Below are positions 23,624 to 32,208 of a stretch of 64,000 bases of DNA, one piece after another (position 1 is the first letter of the stretch; every line of letters starts with the position of its first letter). A program made the translations under genes and the position numbers. The notes under the pieces were generated by a model. It was given only the letters and a program-made list of their open reading frames with translations, ran no database searches and had not been told where the DNA came from. This stretch comes from JBOHDX01 sp050700835. Lineage in GTDB: Bacteria > Actinomycetota > Actinomycetes > Propionibacteriales > Nocardioidaceae. The stretch is from the NCBI GenBank assembly GCA_050700835.1, contig JBOHDX010000114.1, positions 1 to 64,000 of the forward strand, given 5' to 3'.

Positions 23624-24381
23624 GCGCGTTGCTCGAGCTCGACGAGGTGTGGGCCGGCTACGACGGCAGCGACATCCTCCGGGGCCTGAGCATCACGGTG
23701 CCCGACGGATCCGTGACGTGCATCGTCGGACCGAACGGCGCGGGCAAGTCGACCATCCTGCGGGTGGTCAGTGGTCAGCTCAGGAGCCGTCGCGGGTCGG
23801 TCAGGTTTGCCGGTCAGAAGCTCACTGGGCTGACTCCTCGCCAGATCTTGCTCAAGGGCATCGTGCAGGTCGCCCAGGAGCACAGCCTGTTTCCCGACAT
23901 GACCGTTCGTCAGAACGTACTGATGGGCGGCTTCATCGTGCGCGACCGTGCGCTGCTCGACCGGCGGCTGGCGATGGTCGAGGAACTCTTCCCCATCGTT
24001 TCGGACCGGGCCAAGGAGAAGGCAGGTTCGTTGTCCGGCGGCCAGCAGCGGCTCGTGGAGTTCGCGCGATGCCTGATGCTCGACCCTCGTCTGGTGGTGC
24101 TCGACGAGCCGTCCATGGGGCTCGACCCGCGCACTCTGCGCGTCGTGATGGAGACCGTGCGGGCGATGGGAGACGCGGGGCGCACGGTGCTGCTCGTCGA
24201 GCAGAACGTCCGAGCCGGTCTGACTCTTGCGGGCCACGCGGTCGTCCTCGAGAGCGGCCGGGTGCGCTTGGAAGGCACCGGGAAGGACGTGCTGGCAAAC
24301 CCCGAGATCGCGCACCTCTACCTCGGAGGGACCAGCACCGCCGAGAGCATCGGCGCGGCCGGCCGAGCGCAGGGCCGCTAG
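23620..24381 (+). CDS. Branched-chain-type ABC transporter ATPase (LivF-like)
   Basis: The GTG at 23620 overlaps the LivG-like stop, giving 253 residues. It has Walker A GPNGAGKST, signature LSGGQQRLVEFARCL, Walker B RLVVLDEPSMGLDP and the H-loop region VLLVEQNV. The SMGLDP motif and the ending HLYLGG are characteristic of LivF. The transporter is therefore complete: one binding protein, two permeases and two ATPases. A second M24-fold gene follows 44 bp downstream and is probably cotranscribed. Confidence 0.92.
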   Translation: MSALLELDEVWAGYDGSDILRGLSITVPDGSVTCIVGPNGAGKSTILRVVSGQLRSRRGSVRFAGQKLTGLTPRQILLKGIVQVAQEHSLFPDMTVRQNVLMGGFIVRDRALLDRRLAMVEELFPIVSDRAKEKAGSLSGGQQRLVEFARCLMLDPRLVVLDEPSMGLDPRTLRVVMETVRAMGDAGRTVLLVEQNVRAGLTLAGHAVVLESGRVRLEGTGKDVLANPEIAHLYLGGTSTAESIGAAGRAQGR

Positions 24382-24425
24382 CCGACCCGGGGTCATGCAA
24401 TCGAGTGCACGTCTGGAGCGAAGAA

Positions 24426-25598
24426 GTGTCTGCCGGTGCCGTGGATCGACGCCCTGCCGAGGAGCCGCCGGAGTTCAGCGACGCTGAGTTCGACCGGCGC
24501 CGCGCCGCCATCCGTTCGCTCATGGACGAGCACGGTGTCGAGGTGCTGCTGGCCTATGGCGCCAACCGCAGCGGGTCGGCGGTGACCTGGCTCACCGGTT
24601 GGCCGGTGACCCGGGAGGCGGTGCTGGTGCTCGATCGGCATGGTGACCTCGAGCTCCTCGTCGGCTTCTTCAACCACGTGCCGAACGCCCAGAGGCTGGC
24701 GCGTAGTCAGGTGCGGGTGGACTGGTGTGGCTCCGATACGGCGGAGACCGTGGTCCGACTCCTTTCGCGGCATCGGCGTACGCCGGCGGTGGGCACTCTC
24801 GGCGCCCTGCCCGCGTCACTGGCCACCGCACTGGCAAGCGTCGCGCGGCTGGTTCCGCTGAACCGTCCGTACACGGCGGTGCGACAGTGCAAGAGCGACG
24901 AAGAGCTCGCGCACCTGCGGTGGGCGGCTGCGCTCACCGACCTGTCGGCGTACGCACTGGTGGCGGCGGCCGTGCCTGGTGCGACTGAGCTGGATCTCGT
25001 CGCTGCCGTCGAGGGGGCATACGCGGGCAGCGGCGGCACAAACCACGTCCACTACGTGACGTCGACGCCGATGTACGCTCCGGACCGTTGCGCCCCGGCC
25101 CAGTGGCCGACCCGCCGGCGGCTCGCCCGCGGAGACGTGGTCATCTTCGAGCTCAGCACGGCGTGGGGTCAGGACTATCCCGGGCAGGTGCTCCGCACCG
25201 TCACGGTGGACGCTGAGCCCACGTCTCTCTACCGGGATCTGCACGGGGTCGCGGAAGATGCCTTGGATCGCATCGCTTCGCTGCTGCGGCCGGGGGTGGC
25301 ACCGGCGGAGCTGTTGGCGGCAGCCGACGGAATCGAGCGATCCGGGTTCGTCGGGTTCGACGATCTGGTCCACGGGCTCGGCGGTGGCTACCTTCCCCCC
25401 GTGCTCAGCTGCCGGTCGCCACTTCCAACCGGCCTGGACGCCGAGCCGTTGCGAGCCGGCATGGCTCTGGTCGTCCAGCCCAACGTGTGCACACAGGATC
25501 TTCGGGCCGGTGTCCAGACCGGCGAGATGTTCGTGGTCACCGACGGCGCACCGGAGGTGTTGCACCGGCTGCCCCGCGGCATCCTCGCCGGCGGATGA
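24426..25598 (+). CDS. M24-fold (creatinase-like) hydrolase lacking most metal ligands
   Basis: The GTG at 24426, 7 bases after GGAG, gives 390 residues. An N-terminal creatinase-type domain (about 20-150) precedes a pita-bread domain. The positions that bind metal in M24 peptidases are mostly changed: Glu242 replaces the first Asp (VIFELSTAW), Gln254 occupies the second Asp site (YPGQVLRT), His316 remains (VHGLGGG), Gln351 replaces the first Glu (VVQPN), and a Glu is kept near 367. Such proteins are unlikely to be two-metal aminopeptidases and may act like creatinase. It is probably cotranscribed with the importer, hence likely acts on the imported compound or its product. Confidence 0.75.
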   Translation: MSAGAVDRRPAEEPPEFSDAEFDRRRAAIRSLMDEHGVEVLLAYGANRSGSAVTWLTGWPVTREAVLVLDRHGDLELLVGFFNHVPNAQRLARSQVRVDWCGSDTAETVVRLLSRHRRTPAVGTLGALPASLATALASVARLVPLNRPYTAVRQCKSDEELAHLRWAAALTDLSAYALVAAAVPGATELDLVAAVEGAYAGSGGTNHVHYVTSTPMYAPDRCAPAQWPTRRRLARGDVVIFELSTAWGQDYPGQVLRTVTVDAEPTSLYRDLHGVAEDALDRIASLLRPGVAPAELLAAADGIERSGFVGFDDLVHGLGGGYLPPVLSCRSPLPTGLDAEPLRAGMALVVQPNVCTQDLRAGVQTGEMFVVTDGAPEVLHRLPRGILAGG

Positions 25599-25679
25599 TG
25601 GGCCGACGTCCTGACGGTGTGGCTCTTCCTGAGGACCTGCCTGAGTCCGATGGTCCGATGGACTAGGCAGAGCGCGGTT

Positions 25680-25721
25680 CTGGGATGCCGGGGGCGGCTG
25701 CTGCCGCCCCCGGCATCCCAG
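25680..25721. terminator. Perfect 19-bp stem terminator hairpin
   Basis: The arm at 25680-25698 is exactly complementary to 25703-25721 with a 4-base TGCT loop. It lies between two convergent genes (M24-like ending 25598, secreted protein ending 25737), the ideal place for a bidirectional terminator. There is no U-tract, but the stem is very GC-rich. Confidence 0.85.
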
Positions 25722-25736
25722 CCGAGCCGAGATGCG

Positions 25737-26609
25737 TCACTTCAGGTGGACGAGCTTCCACATGCCCATGAGCGCGTGCGGCATGCCCGTCTCGTCGTCC
25801 GGCCACCAGCAGGCGAGGAGGTACTCGCCGGCCGGCATGTTGATGCGCATGGCCTCAGACGTGTTGGGTGACATCACACCGCTGTTGGTGCTCAGCCGCA
25901 GACCCCACGACGGACGGCCCTGCGCTCCACCCTTCATGTAGCGGCGCACCATGGCGGCCGTGGTCCCGTTCTTCACTCGATTGATCTCGACGAAGTGCGG
26001 CTGGTCGCTGTGGTTGCTCATCCGCAGCCAGCCGGCTGCCGGCAAAGTCACGGGGGCGGTGGCGAAGCCGTAGGTGAAGACGGTCACGTTCCCCGCGTGC
26101 TTGACCGGTGGCCGGGCCGGAACAGTGCCGTGCACACGCAGCCACATGGTCGCGTTGCTGTCCTGGTCGACGAGCAGGTAGCGCCCCGCACGCAGGGTGA
26201 CGGCGAACCGTCCTGGAGCCGCCGGTGATGTGGCCGTACCACCGCGGAACGTGATGCGGTGGTCAACCCGGCGCACGGCCTGGACGTTGCCCCGGAACGC
26301 CTTTGACAGGTCTGTCATCGCCTGCTGGATCGTGTAGCCACGGTGCAGCCGCGCGATCTGGAGCGCGTGCGTGCCCTTGCTGGACCGCACGCTGAAGATC
26401 GTCAGACCCGCGCGCATGTCGTGGCCGACGCTGAGACGGATCGCTGAGCTGCTCATGCGCGCGACGACGACCGGAACCGTCGAGGACGTTCGGGTGTGGG
26501 CGGCGGGGCTCGCGACGGCTGCGGTGGACGTTCCGCCGAGCGTACCCACCACCAAGGCTGTCGTGCCCAGTGCGACGAGCCTCGCGGTCGTCTGTCTACG
26601 GATCTGCAT
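25737..26609 (-). CDS. Secreted protein of unknown function
   Basis: The ATG at 26609, with GAAGGGA 6 bases upstream, gives 290 residues. Residues about 1-32 are a signal peptide: MQIRRQ, a hydrophobic run, and a small-residue cleavage region (AAVASPAAHT). I do not recognise a family. The C-terminal half has a copper-binding or cupredoxin-like feel: beta-rich, GWLRMSNHSDQPHFVEINRV, then MRINMPAGEYLLACWWPDDETGMPHALMGMWKLV, where His, Cys and Met lie close together as in type I copper sites. No plastocyanin domain can be proven. It is preceded by a small gene and a LuxR regulator on the same strand. Confidence 0.6.
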   Translation of the reverse strand: MQIRRQTTARLVALGTTALVVGTLGGTSTAAVASPAAHTRTSSTVPVVVARMSSSAIRLSVGHDMRAGLTIFSVRSSKGTHALQIARLHRGYTIQQAMTDLSKAFRGNVQAVRRVDHRITFRGGTATSPAAPGRFAVTLRAGRYLLVDQDSNATMWLRVHGTVPARPPVKHAGNVTVFTYGFATAPVTLPAAGWLRMSNHSDQPHFVEINRVKNGTTAAMVRRYMKGGAQGRPSWGLRLSTNSGVMSPNTSEAMRINMPAGEYLLACWWPDDETGMPHALMGMWKLVHLK

Positions 26610-26620
26610 TGTGGTTCCCT

Positions 26621-26902
26621 TCATTGCGGTTGATGCGGAAGTGGGACTCGTTCTACGAGCTCTGGCTCTGCGAAGGACGGGAGACCCGCCCGCTCCCGAA
26701 GAGCCGCCGCCGCTGTGGTGGACGGCGCATCGAGCAAGCATTGGAAGAGCTCGTCACGGCTGAGGGCGAGCGCCTGCACCAGGCTCACGGGGGTCCCCTC
26801 GCTAGTCAGTTCGGCTGCTGCACGTTGGACACGCGCGGTGATCGCCTGGGCGTCCGCGGTGCGTGAGCGCGGCAGGAAGAACTCGATCAGGTACGCCGGC
26901 AC
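26621..26902 (-). CDS. Small hypothetical protein (ferredoxin-like-fold type)
   Basis: The GTG at 26902 has a strong GGGAGGAG a few bases upstream, giving 93 residues. The upstream in-frame extension to 27034 overlaps the LuxR gene and is unlikely. The sequence (PAYLIEFFLPRSRTADAQAI, an amphipathic helix, VSLVQALALSRDELFQCLLDA, then a closing helix) suggests a small alpha/beta protein similar in feel to DUF4242/SCO4226-type proteins, but I cannot confirm that. It lies between a LAL regulator and a secreted protein on the same strand and ends 11 bp before the latter, so the three may form one transcript. Confidence 0.55.
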   Translation of the reverse strand: MPAYLIEFFLPRSRTADAQAITARVQRAAAELTSEGTPVSLVQALALSRDELFQCLLDAPSTTAAAALRERAGLPSFAEPELVERVPLPHQPQ

Positions 26903-26945
26903 GCTGCTCCTCCCTGCCCGGAGGATCGGTGCCTCCGCAGCGAAA

Positions 26946-29924
26946 CTAGGGGAGCGGTCGCGGGGGAGGTAGAGGGGGAATCCCCACACTTTGGCGGGCA
27001 AGCTCTGCACGCGAGCGGACGCCGAGCTTGGCATAGATCCGGGTGAGATGCGCCTCCACCGTGCTGGTCGTGATCACCAGGGCCGCGGCGACCTCCTTGT
27101 TCGACAACCCGTCGGCGACCATGGCGGCCACTCGCTGCTCGGTCGCGGTCAGCGTGTCACCGGACGATGTGCGGCCACCGATCCGCGCGACCTCTCCGTG
27201 GGCTCGGGCTGCCCAGGTGGCGGCACCGAGCCTGTCGAAGCCGGCGGCTGCCTCGTCGAGGAGCTGTCGCGCACGTCGTTTGCTTCTCGATCGCCGCAAC
27301 ACGGTGCCCAGCATCAGCTGGGTCCGGGCGCGCACGAAGGGCAACGGCAAACCTGCACTGAGATCGACGGCTTCCTCGAGTGCCTGGATCGCGGCCGGGC
27401 GATCTCCTTGTTGCTCGACCACGAGTCCTCGAGCCTGCGTCGCCATCAGCCGCGGCCACGCCGTGCCACTGGCCACCGACCATCGCTCGAGCTGGCCCAG
27501 CCGGTTCGCAGCCGTCTCCAGGTCTCCAGTCATCACGAGCGCCTCGACGTAGTCACCGAGATGCCGCCATTGGCGTGGTTCGGTGATCTGGCACAAGCTC
27601 ATGTACGAGTCGGTCCGTCGTAGGGCATTCACGGCAGCGGCTGGTCGGCCGGCGGAGAGTTCGTTGAAGCCGATCGCCGCGTACACCAGGGCCTCGGCCC
27701 AGCTGTCGCTGGCGCCCCGGGCAGCGTCGAGGGCCGCGTGGGACAGAGCGCGCGCCCCGTCGGCATCGCCGCGGTGCGCTGCCACAAGCAGTCGGCCCGA
27801 AGTCGCGAAAGCCAGTCGCGCGAGCTGGTCGGACTGCTGGACGAGCTCGGCGGCTTGTGACGCCCACTCGTCAGCCTGGGACCAGCGTCCCGTCCACAGC
27901 GCCAGCTCCGAACGGTGGGCCAGCGTCCCCGAGAGGGAGACGACATCCCCGAGGGTCTCGGCCAGCTCGGCGGTCTCGGCGAGGATGGCATCGGATCCGG
28001 CGAAGTCGTCGACGTACTTCAGACACTCACCCAGACAGGTACGCGCGCGCCAGGTGATGGCCAAGGGTTCGGGCGAAAGCTCTTCTAGTGCGGTTGCACG
28101 CTCCATCTGTTCACGCGACAGGCCGTGTCCGAGGTGGTAGTGCGAGAGCGCCACCTCGCGCACTGCTCGGGCGAGCAGCGCCGGGTCGGCATCGGCGGCG
28201 CTGTCGAGCAGCCGGAGGCTGATCGTCACGTGACGGAGTCTCTCCGCAGCCGTGAGGTGACTGCGCTCGGCGAACGAGAGATGCGCCGCTGCTAGCACCG
28301 TGAGGTCCAGCTGGGCCTCGTCGATCGCCTCCAGGCTGAGCCGCCCGCTCTCCTCGGGTCCGGCCAGCTCGTACGCGACGGCCGACAGGGCGATGAGGTT
28401 GCGGGCTCGTTCCGGACCGCGCGGCGAGCCGTCGACGATGTGCTGTAGCAGGTCCCGCGCTCGCAGCGGGCTCCCCGCATCCATCAGGCAACGAGCCGCC
28501 ATGCGGGCACGGGATGTCGCCAGCCCGCCGGGTGCGTCCGCAGTGAAGTCCACACTCAGCAGCATCAACTCCGCGGCAGAGTCGGGGGCTCCACGTCGAC
28601 GCGCGTGCCCGGCTGCCTCCTCGAGTGCGGCAGCCACCTGCTCATCGGGGCGGTCCTTGGATTGCGCGAGGTGGCGGGCGCGTTCCTCCGGGTCGATCAG
28701 GACCACCGCGAGCCGTTCGTGCGCCGCCCGCCGCGCGCCCTCGGGTGCACCGCGATAGCACGCAGAGGCGAACAACGGATGCGCGAAGCGGAGTCGAGAG
28801 CCCTCCACCACGAGCAGCCCCGAGCGTACGGCGCGGTCGATGTCCTCGGCGGCGTCATCCCAGCCGAAGCTGCTCAAGACGTCGATGGTTGGTCGCGAGG
28901 TCATGGACACCACGAGCAACGTGTCACGCGTCGAGCGGGGTAGCTGGGCCAGCCTCGTGCGTACCAGCTCTGCGAGGTCCAGCGGTGGTTCGAAGGAAGC
29001 GGCGTTCGGCAGCGCATCGCTGCTCATCGTGGCGCGGGCGAGCTCCAGACAGTGCAACGGGTTGCCATTGGCGACACCGTGGATCCGGCGTACGACCGTA
29101 TGGGCCATCCCAGTACCCACCCGGCTGCGCAGCAGCATCTGCGTTGCCCCGAGCGACAGCGGCGTCAGCTCGGTTCGGACCGCGGCGCGGACCCACGATT
29201 CCAGAGCGGCCGGGACCTGGGTACCCGCCCGGACAGTGAGCAGGACGCGTACGCGGGACGAGGGGATGCGCCTGGCGGCGTAGGCCAGCGCCGTCGCCGA
29301 CGGTTGGTCCAGCCATTGGATGTCGTCCACTGCGACCAGCACCGGATCGGAGGCCGCCAGCAGTCGCAGCAGAGCCTCCAGGGCCAGTCCCACCGACCGG
29401 GTGTCCGGTGGTGGTCCGTCCGGCTCACGACGCAGCAGCGCGATCTCCAGCGCCCGCTGTTGCGGTGGCCGCAGAGCTTCCAGGCTGGCGACGGTCGCTC
29501 CGCCGAGCAGGTCACCCAATGCCGCGAACGACAGGGCGGACTCGGCCGCCGCCGGAGCGGCCGCCAGCACGCGCCATCCTCGACGCCCCGCGATTGTCAG
29601 CGCGGTCCGCCAGAGCGCCGTCTTGCCGATCCCTGCCTCGCCGACGACGAGCATCGTCTCGGGGGCGGCGACCGGCACCGGCGTGGGGCACCGGTCGGGA
29701 GGGCGGGCCGACTCGTCCACGTTGTCGTGGTCGACCGCGCCGGCGTCGCCCGGGTCCAGGCGCAGAAAGTCCAGCAGGAGGTTCAGCTCGTCCTCGCGGC
29801 CGAGCAGGGTGCCCTCCCCGGTTAGGGGCAACGGAGGCGTGGCTGCGCTCACGTCCGATGATGTCGTCGTGGACACCCGGCCATCCTCCGTCGGTGTCGG
29901 CCTCACTCGGCTGTCGCGCCTCAT
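26946..29924 (-). CDS. LAL-type LuxR-family regulator with N-terminal ATPase
   Basis: The protein has 992 residues. The N-terminal AAA/NACHT-like ATPase has Walker A GEAGIGKT (about residues 95-102) and Walker B LVAVDDIQWLD, with the preceding LLGREDELNLLLDFL typical of LAL (MalT-like) regulators. A long helical TPR-like middle (about 350-900) is rich in Ala/Leu/Arg repeats. The C-terminal HTH (about 925-980) reads LTATEQRVAAMVADGLSNKEVAAAL and STVEAHLTRIYAKLGVRSRAEL. LAL proteins bind ATP and an inducer and activate transcription. The inducer and targets are unknown. A plausible GTG at 29876 would shorten it slightly. Confidence 0.9.
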   Translation of the reverse strand: MRRDSRVRPTPTEDGRVSTTTSSDVSAATPPLPLTGEGTLLGREDELNLLLDFLRLDPGDAGAVDHDNVDESARPPDRCPTPVPVAAPETMLVVGEAGIGKTALWRTALTIAGRRGWRVLAAAPAAAESALSFAALGDLLGGATVASLEALRPPQQRALEIALLRREPDGPPPDTRSVGLALEALLRLLAASDPVLVAVDDIQWLDQPSATALAYAARRIPSSRVRVLLTVRAGTQVPAALESWVRAAVRTELTPLSLGATQMLLRSRVGTGMAHTVVRRIHGVANGNPLHCLELARATMSSDALPNAASFEPPLDLAELVRTRLAQLPRSTRDTLLVVSMTSRPTIDVLSSFGWDDAAEDIDRAVRSGLLVVEGSRLRFAHPLFASACYRGAPEGARRAAHERLAVVLIDPEERARHLAQSKDRPDEQVAAALEEAAGHARRRGAPDSAAELMLLSVDFTADAPGGLATSRARMAARCLMDAGSPLRARDLLQHIVDGSPRGPERARNLIALSAVAYELAGPEESGRLSLEAIDEAQLDLTVLAAAHLSFAERSHLTAAERLRHVTISLRLLDSAADADPALLARAVREVALSHYHLGHGLSREQMERATALEELSPEPLAITWRARTCLGECLKYVDDFAGSDAILAETAELAETLGDVVSLSGTLAHRSELALWTGRWSQADEWASQAAELVQQSDQLARLAFATSGRLLVAAHRGDADGARALSHAALDAARGASDSWAEALVYAAIGFNELSAGRPAAAVNALRRTDSYMSLCQITEPRQWRHLGDYVEALVMTGDLETAANRLGQLERWSVASGTAWPRLMATQARGLVVEQQGDRPAAIQALEEAVDLSAGLPLPFVRARTQLMLGTVLRRSRSKRRARQLLDEAAAGFDRLGAATWAARAHGEVARIGGRTSSGDTLTATEQRVAAMVADGLSNKEVAAALVITTSTVEAHLTRIYAKLGVRSRAELARQSVGIPPLPPPRPLP

Positions 29925-30005
29925 GGTGGCAGGATCGCCGCGCCCGCGGGCGCACTTTGGGTGACATTGCGGCGGCGAGCACGGTCCCAGCGGAGGGGAT
30001 CAGGG

Positions 30006-31361
30006 GTGATTGTGTTGGGCGATATGGGCGATATGAGCGATATGAGCGACCCGATCACCGATGCGCAGCCGGATGAGCACGGCGCCTACCGGCGCGACGG
30101 CTTCACCTGGGCTGCCTTCGGAGCCTTGCTCGCCTTCGGCTTCCTCAACTCCGTCCTTGGTCCCGCGCTGCCGTACCTCCGTGCCGTGGAGCACGTGACG
30201 TACCTGGTTGGTGCGCTGCATCAGGTGGCGTTCGCGGCCGGCGGGGGGCTGGCCGGCCTGCTCGCCACGCGTGCGAGTCGCGACAAGGGCCGGGCAGTGA
30301 CGATTCGCCTCGGATTGTTCGCGGCGGCGATCGCGGGACTCGGCCTGGGATACGGCAACCGGAGCGGGATCACCGTGCCGTCGGCGCTGCTGATGAGCTT
30401 GTTCGGCACGGCAGCGCTGATCCGGCTGTGGGCCGCGTTGGCCGACGGGCACGGGAGGCGCCGCACGGTGGCCATGGCCGAGGGGGAGGTGTCGGTGAGC
30501 TTGGGCGGGATCATCGCGCCGCTGCTGGTCGCCGGCCTGGCGGCCACGGCTCTCGGCTGGCGGTCGGCCTTCGTGGTCGGTGGCATCGTGGTCGTGGTGG
30601 CGGTGCTGGCCTCGGGCACGGTCCGTATCCCGCGCGCGCGTCCCGGCCGACGCTCTGGACCGGGATCGTCCGTCACCCCGGCCCGCCGACGGGTGCCCGA
30701 ACCGACGCTGGTCGTGGTCTTCTCCATCGTGGCGCTGGAGTTCTCACTCAGCTTCTGGCTGGCCAGCTATCTCAACGACAGCGTCGGCTTGAGCCGGGAC
30801 CTGGCCGTGGCAATGGTCAGCGGTCTGTACGCAGCCAATCTCGTCGGTCGTCTGGTGGCTAGTCGGCTGGCCCGCCGCACCCCGACCGAGAGTCTTCTCC
30901 TTGCCTCCATCGGGCTGGGGCTGCTGGGAACGCCGGTCCTGCTGACGGCGACGAGCGCTGTCCCGGCCGCAGTCGGACTTGCGGTCGTCGGCGCAGGGAT
31001 CGGCGCGACGTTCCCCCTGACGTCCTCGTTGCACGTCGCGGGCAGCACCCGTGCCGCCGACTTCGCCATGGGACAGGTCCTGTTCACAGCCGCGATCGGG
31101 CAGGTCGTCGGCCCGCTGCTGGTCGGGGCGATCGCCCAGACGGCGGGACTGCGGGCCGGCCTGCTCGTCCTGCCGGCGCTCGCCGTCCTTGCGGCCATCG
31201 TCCTCGCGAGGTCGGTCCGTCGGACGATGCCGCGACGGTGTGAGCGCCCGAGCTCCGGCGTCAGGCGCCGCGCTCACGGTCTCGATGCAGCCAGGTCAGC
31301 AGATCCGTCGGCGCCAGCTCGGCAGCGCGCGCGTAGTAGCCGGACAGCTCGTCGGCCGTGA
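30006..31361 (+). CDS. MFS transporter
   Basis: The GTG at 30006 lies 7 bases after GGAGGGG and gives 451 residues. ATG 30024 is an alternative. About 12 hydrophobic segments are present; motif A is degenerate (LLATRASRDKGRAVTIR), and LWAALADGHGRRRTVAMAEGE in the first half is a motif-A-like loop. The second half mirrors it (VGRLVASRLARRTPTES). The substrate is unknown. The last about 35 residues are Arg/Ala/Ser-rich and lie antisense to the 3' end of the sulfotransferase gene, so the C terminus may be an extension formed by loss of an earlier stop. The codon repeat GATATGAGC at the start is also unusual. Confidence 0.8.
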   Translation: MIVLGDMGDMSDMSDPITDAQPDEHGAYRRDGFTWAAFGALLAFGFLNSVLGPALPYLRAVEHVTYLVGALHQVAFAAGGGLAGLLATRASRDKGRAVTIRLGLFAAAIAGLGLGYGNRSGITVPSALLMSLFGTAALIRLWAALADGHGRRRTVAMAEGEVSVSLGGIIAPLLVAGLAATALGWRSAFVVGGIVVVVAVLASGTVRIPRARPGRRSGPGSSVTPARRRVPEPTLVVVFSIVALEFSLSFWLASYLNDSVGLSRDLAVAMVSGLYAANLVGRLVASRLARRTPTESLLLASIGLGLLGTPVLLTATSAVPAAVGLAVVGAGIGATFPLTSSLHVAGSTRAADFAMGQVLFTAAIGQVVGPLLVGAIAQTAGLRAGLLVLPALAVLAAIVLARSVRRTMPRRCERPSSGVRRRAHGLDAARSADPSAPARQRARSSRTARRP

Positions 31362-32169
31362 GCACCTCGCGGCCGGCCCCGGACGTACCCCGCCGGAAGA
31401 ACGCCGCCCGATCCTTCAGAACGCCGGACCCGTCCGGCACGATCTGGTCCGCGTGTGAGCGCATGCCGTCGAACGTGGCGGCAGCCACCAGGGTGGGCCA
31501 GCGCTGCTCAGGCACCGTGATACGCAGTCGGTCTGCGATCCGGCGCATCTCCCCCTCCAGGTCGCCGGACAAGTCGTCATAGTGGGCCATGACGATGTTG
31601 GGTTGGTCGCGGCGGGCCCAGGCGTCCGACAAGTGCCACATGACACCAGGCAGCGAGTCCATCTCCTTGCGCGGATCTTCGTCGTCGTCGATCCACGACA
31701 GCAGCCACGGGTGTAGTGCAGGGCGCGGGGCCGGGCGCGGGGCCGGCGGCTCGGGTTGCCCGGTGAGCTCGCGCATCCTCGCCCGGTCGATGTTGTTGCC
31801 CTGGTGGTACAACGACACGGCCATGTCGAGCGGGTGGCGGGCCACCACGATGTAGGTGGCCCGCGGATCAAGCGGTATCCCATCGAGGGGCGTGTGCGTC
31901 TTGATGAATCGCCGATGGTCTTGCGTCGCCAGCCGTGCATACGTCTCGTCGCGCGGTGCGATCAGCCAGTCCAACCACGGCGACAGCTCAGAGACCGGCG
32001 CGGGGAGCGTCGGGCTCTGGAAGGTAAGCAGGGCGCAGATCATCTGCATCCAGGTGGTCCCGCTCTTGGAGCGGGTGCTGATCACGATGTCACCCTGCCG
32101 GAAAGGGAATCCGCTCCAACGCGCACTGTCCTCGTCGGCAGACCTGTAGCGGACCGGTGTCTGTGGCAT
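31261..32169 (-). CDS. PAPS-dependent sulfotransferase family protein
   Basis: The 302-residue protein shows the cytosolic sulfotransferase fold. The 5'-phosphosulfate loop is STRSKSGTTWMQ (about residues 31-42, TYPKSGTTW-like). The 3'-phosphate motif is YIVVARHPLDMAVSLYHQ (about 106-123), followed by a distal Arg/Gly/Lys-rich loop (FRRGTSGAGREVLTADEL), which corresponds to the RKGxxGDWK motif. A His in FIKTHTP is the usual catalytic base. It would transfer sulfate from PAPS to a hydroxyl or amine. The acceptor is unknown. The last 101 bases overlap the 3' end of the MFS gene on the opposite strand. Confidence 0.85.
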   Translation of the reverse strand: MPQTPVRYRSADEDSARWSGFPFRQGDIVISTRSKSGTTWMQMICALLTFQSPTLPAPVSELSPWLDWLIAPRDETYARLATQDHRRFIKTHTPLDGIPLDPRATYIVVARHPLDMAVSLYHQGNNIDRARMRELTGQPEPPAPRPAPRPALHPWLLSWIDDDEDPRKEMDSLPGVMWHLSDAWARRDQPNIVMAHYDDLSGDLEGEMRRIADRLRITVPEQRWPTLVAAATFDGMRSHADQIVPDGSGVLKDRAAFFRRGTSGAGREVLTADELSGYYARAAELAPTDLLTWLHRDRERGA

Positions 32170-32208
32170 CTGCCCACCGTATCCAGGCGTCCGGGTCGAG
32201 CTCCGGCG

